The translations under genes and the position numbers were made by a program. Below are positions 4,883-6,523 of a DNA stretch of 6,523 nt, piece after piece. The notes beneath the pieces were generated by a model, which was not told the origin of the DNA, made no database searches, and was given only the letters and a program-made list of their open reading frames with translations. This DNA comes from an uncultured Bacillota bacterium (GTDB taxonomy: Bacteria; Bacillota; Clostridia; Peptostreptococcales; Anaerovoracaceae): contig CAMPBN010000062.1 of the NCBI GenBank assembly GCA_946638265.1, positions 1 through 6,523 of the forward strand, read 5' to 3'. Each line of letters opens with the position of its first letter. Within the stretch, counting starts at the first letter, position 1.

Positions 4883-5701
4883 TTGAGCTACAAAGTAACG
4901 CTGGACGTGTTCGAAGGGCCTTTCGACCTGCTCGTCTATCTGATTGAAAACGCACAAATGAATATATACGACATTCAGGTAGCCGAGATCACCGACCAGT
5001 ATCTGGCGTTCCTGGACGAAATGGAGCAGATGGATGTGGCCGTTGCCACCGAATTTATGGTGCTGGCTTCCGAGCTCATCGAAATCAAGTCCAAGCTGCT
5101 AATCCCGAGAGTTTCCGCGGAAGGCGAGCCTATCGCCGAGGAAGACCCGAGAGCCGACCTGGTAGAGCGCATCCTGGAATACAAGCGCTTCAAAAAAGCC
5201 GCCGAGCTTTTGGCCAAGGCGGAAGATCTGGATATGCGCACCTACGAAAAGCCGCAGGAAGACATCAGCAGATATACGGAAAACCCGGACGAATTTTTGC
5301 GTATGGATCTGGCACAGTTTGTTAACGCCTTCAACCTTTTCCTGCACAAAAAACACAAAATCGCCGAGGTCAAGCACCGCTACCAGCGCATTGAGCGCGA
5401 AAAGATCAGCGTGGAGCAGAAAATTGCCTTCATCAAAGACTTTTTCCTGGGCGCGATTAAGCGCAAAAAAGCCACCTTCAGCGAACTGCTGGAAGGCAAA
5501 AAAGACCGCTACAACAAGGTGGTGACCTTCGCCTCCCTCCTGGAAATGGCCAAATCCAAGTTTGTCACTTTTGAGCAAGAAGAGCTCTACGGCGAGATCA
5601 CGGTCGTTAAACAGGACCCGAATGTAAATCTCATTCCCGAAGAGGAACGTGAAAAAGATATAGAAGAACTGAAAAAGGGAGTAAACGCAAATGAGCAGTA
5701 A
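4883..5701 (+). CDS. scpA: Segregation and condensation protein A (kleisin)
   Basis: ScpA is the kleisin subunit that bridges the two heads of the SMC dimer and holds ScpB. The complex organises and separates newly copied chromosome origins on the nucleoid. The 272-residue length is typical. Residues 9-21 (VFEGPFDLLVYLI) are the diagnostic N-terminal motif that begins the helical domain binding the SMC neck. Residues 55-76 (ATEFMVLASELIEIKSKLLIP) continue that domain. An acidic linker (80-92) and the middle segment that would bind ScpB follow. The C-terminal winged helix spans about 175-240 (SVEQKIAFIKDFFL, KKATFSELLE, VVTFASLLEMAKSKFVTFEQ) and should cap the other SMC head. The protein is rich in Glu and Lys. 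The start is TTG with a good ribosome site. The 3' end overlaps scpB by 11 nt, so translation is coupled. There is no sign of damage. Confidence 0.96.
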   Translation: MSYKVTLDVFEGPFDLLVYLIENAQMNIYDIQVAEITDQYLAFLDEMEQMDVAVATEFMVLASELIEIKSKLLIPRVSAEGEPIAEEDPRADLVERILEYKRFKKAAELLAKAEDLDMRTYEKPQEDISRYTENPDEFLRMDLAQFVNAFNLFLHKKHKIAEVKHRYQRIEREKISVEQKIAFIKDFFLGAIKRKKATFSELLEGKKDRYNKVVTFASLLEMAKSKFVTFEQEELYGEITVVKQDPNVNLIPEEEREKDIEELKKGVNANEQ

Positions 5702-6317
5702 AAGAGCCGTCAAATCGGCTTTCGAATCCATGCTCTTCACATGGGGAGAGCCGCTGGACGTTAAAATAGCAGCAGATGTGCTGAATATGAACTGGAAAGA
5801 AGCCTACGAATGCTTCAAAGAACTGCAGGCAGAATATGAGCAGGAAAACCGAGGTATCCGCATCCGTGAAATCAACAAAAGCTTTCAGATGGTGACCATT
5901 CCGGAAAACTCCGATTATATTGAACGTCTCTGCACGCCTGTCAAGCAAAAGCGCCTTTCCCAGTCCGCCTTGGAAGTTCTGGCCATCATAGCCTACAAGC
6001 AGCCGGTGACTAAGGGCGAAATCGAAGCCATTCGCGGTATCAAATGCGACCGCGTTATCGAGGGCCTGCAGCAGAAAAACCTGATTCAGGAAAAGGGTCG
6101 CAGCAATGCCATCGGCCGCCCGATACTCTACGGCACCACAGATACGTTCCTGAAGAATTTCGGATTCAGGACACTAAAGGATCTGCCGGAAATCGACGAC
6201 ATCGAGAATGCCATCACTGCGCCATCTCCTGAAGTGGACGAGGTTACCGCCGGTCAGATCTCACTCTTCGGCGACAATACAGAGGAGCCTGCAGGCAGCG
6301 ACAAAGAAAGCGAGTAG
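5691..6317 (+). CDS. scpB: Segregation and condensation protein B
   Basis: ScpB forms a dimer of tandem winged-helix domains that clamps the middle of ScpA in the SMC-ScpAB complex. Residues 5-75 form the first winged helix (AVKSAFESMLFTWGEPLDVK, then FQMVTIPE). Residues 87-165 form the second and carry the family signature LSQSALEVLAIIAYKQPVTK, followed by EIEAIRGIKCDRVIEGLQQK and GRPILYGTTDTFLKNFGF. The C-terminal part from about 170 is a loose acidic tail with GQISLF, usual for ScpB, giving 208 residues in all. The ATG at 5691 lies inside the end of scpA (ATGAGCAGTAA holds both start and stop), with AAGGGAG nine bases upstream. The last codons (KESE, TAG) fall in a short degenerate DNA repeat that continues past the stop. 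The same frame stays open for 32 more codons. Confidence 0.96.
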   Translation: MSSKRAVKSAFESMLFTWGEPLDVKIAADVLNMNWKEAYECFKELQAEYEQENRGIRIREINKSFQMVTIPENSDYIERLCTPVKQKRLSQSALEVLAIIAYKQPVTKGEIEAIRGIKCDRVIEGLQQKNLIQEKGRSNAIGRPILYGTTDTFLKNFGFRTLKDLPEIDDIENAITAPSPEVDEVTAGQISLFGDNTEEPAGSDKESE

Positions 6318-6409
6318 GAGCCGAAAGCGAGTGGAAAAAAGCGAGTAGCAGCAAACGAAAGCAAGCATCGGCAAATAAAAGCGGATAAAAGCGAACAAAA
6401 TCAAATAGA
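6306..6409 (+). repeat. Degenerate AAAGCGAGTAG repeats at the scpB 3' end
   Basis: GAAAGCGAGTAG (6306-6317, including the scpB stop), GAAAGCGAGTGG (6323-6334), AAAAGCGAGTAG (6337-6348) and GAAAGCAAGCAT (6357-6368) follow one another. Weaker AAAAGCGGAT and AAAAGCGAAC units come after. Offsets are 17, 14 and 20 nt, not multiples of three, so this is a DNA-level rather than a protein-level repeat. It probably arose by replication slippage in the untranslated tail. Confidence 0.6.
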
Positions 6410-6446
6410 AAAATAAAGAAACGGCCCTGGGCCGTTTCTTTATTTT
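6410..6446. terminator. Perfect palindromic bidirectional terminator
   Basis: Bases 6410-6427 are the exact reverse complement of 6429-6446 around a single T (18-bp arms). The inner part (AAACGGCCC/GGGCCGTTT) is the G+C-rich stem. The outer A/T part supplies a T-rich tail on either strand. It sits between scpB and the converging gene at 6501 and should end both transcripts. Confidence 0.92.
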
Positions 6447-6500
6447 AACAACAATCTATTGCAAAAGGAGTCGACGGATATTTTATCCGCCTATGGTAGT
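6447..6500. other. Intergenic gap with a small hairpin
   Basis: CGGATA (6475-6480) and TATCCG (6484-6489) form a 6-bp hairpin with a TTT loop, just after the stop of the minus-strand gene. AAAAGGAG at 6463-6470 looks like a ribosome site, but no start codon follows at proper spacing on the plus strand. Confidence 0.35.
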
Positions 6501-6523
6501 TTACTCGTCGAATGCCGGATCTG
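6501..6523 (-). CDS. C-terminal end of a converging gene (DPAFDE then TAA), partial
   Basis: On the minus strand the last 23 bases read as Asp-Pro-Ala-Phe-Asp-Glu and TAA. A short acidic ending like this is common in bacterial proteins, and a bidirectional terminator lies between it and scpB, as expected for convergent genes. Only six residues are visible, so no family can be named, and chance cannot be excluded. Confidence 0.4.

Noticed and set aside
5099..5948. Long minus-strand frames opposite scpA and scpB
   Set aside because: They are antisense shadows of strongly conserved genes, with Phe/Leu-rich translations and no start signals.
6463..6523. Plus-strand gene start at ATG 6493 behind AAAAGGAG
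   Set aside because: The spacing from the ribosome site to the ATG is 22 nt, and the minus-strand gene end explains the same bases better.

Overview
The window looks like chromosomal DNA of a Gram-positive, Clostridia-like Bacillota. The evidence is an overlapping scpA-scpB pair, strong Shine-Dalgarno sites, use of GTG and TTG starts, classic sigma-A type promoters, and hairpin plus U-tract terminators. The genus cannot be read from the sequence. The transporter and scp genes have middling G+C. The stretch from about 2.4 to 3.65 kb is visibly richer in A+T and looks like an accessory insertion.

Layout, left to right. (1) Positions 1-317, minus strand: N-terminal part of a DUF6125-like protein running off the left edge. 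(2) 318-556: a spacer made of diverged short direct repeats built on TTGGAAGC (minus strand). (3) 557-1810, minus: an MFS transporter of the LacY/MFS_1_like type with a GTG start and a good promoter at 1871-1899. (4) About 1930-2430: non-coding DNA with four hairpins that share the TGGCAGA/TCTGCCA core, arranged as a diverged two-copy tandem repeat of about 196 bp. (5) 2382-2681, plus: an open C-terminal gene remnant with no start, ending directly at a terminator it shares with the convergent toxin-antitoxin operon. (6) 2719-3312, minus: a complete higBA-type toxin-antitoxin module with a consensus promoter and a perfect palindromic operator between its -35 and -10. (7) 3398-3592: a nested inverted-repeat element with no protein, of the MITE or structured-RNA kind. 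(8) 3800-4696, plus: a ten-helix EamA/DMT transporter. (9) 4697-4882: a spacer with a duplicated, possibly base-paired repeat. (10) 4883-6317, plus: scpA (TTG start) and scpB overlapping by 11 nt. (11) 6306-6409: degenerate repeats after the scpB stop, then a perfect 18-bp palindromic bidirectional terminator at 6410-6446. (12) 6501-6523, minus: the probable last six codons and stop of a converging gene.

Functionally, ScpA (kleisin) and ScpB (winged-helix dimer) join SMC in the chromosome-condensing complex and are the only core housekeeping genes here. The two transporters have no visible pathway partners. HigB would be an mRNA-cleaving toxin neutralised by HigA, which should also repress the operon through the palindrome.

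The most unusual thing is the non-coding DNA. Nearly every gap is built from its own family of diverged short repeats, several with conserved inverted-repeat structure. The 1930-2459 block and the 3398-3592 element are the best candidates for undescribed elements. No complete new enzymatic system is visible.
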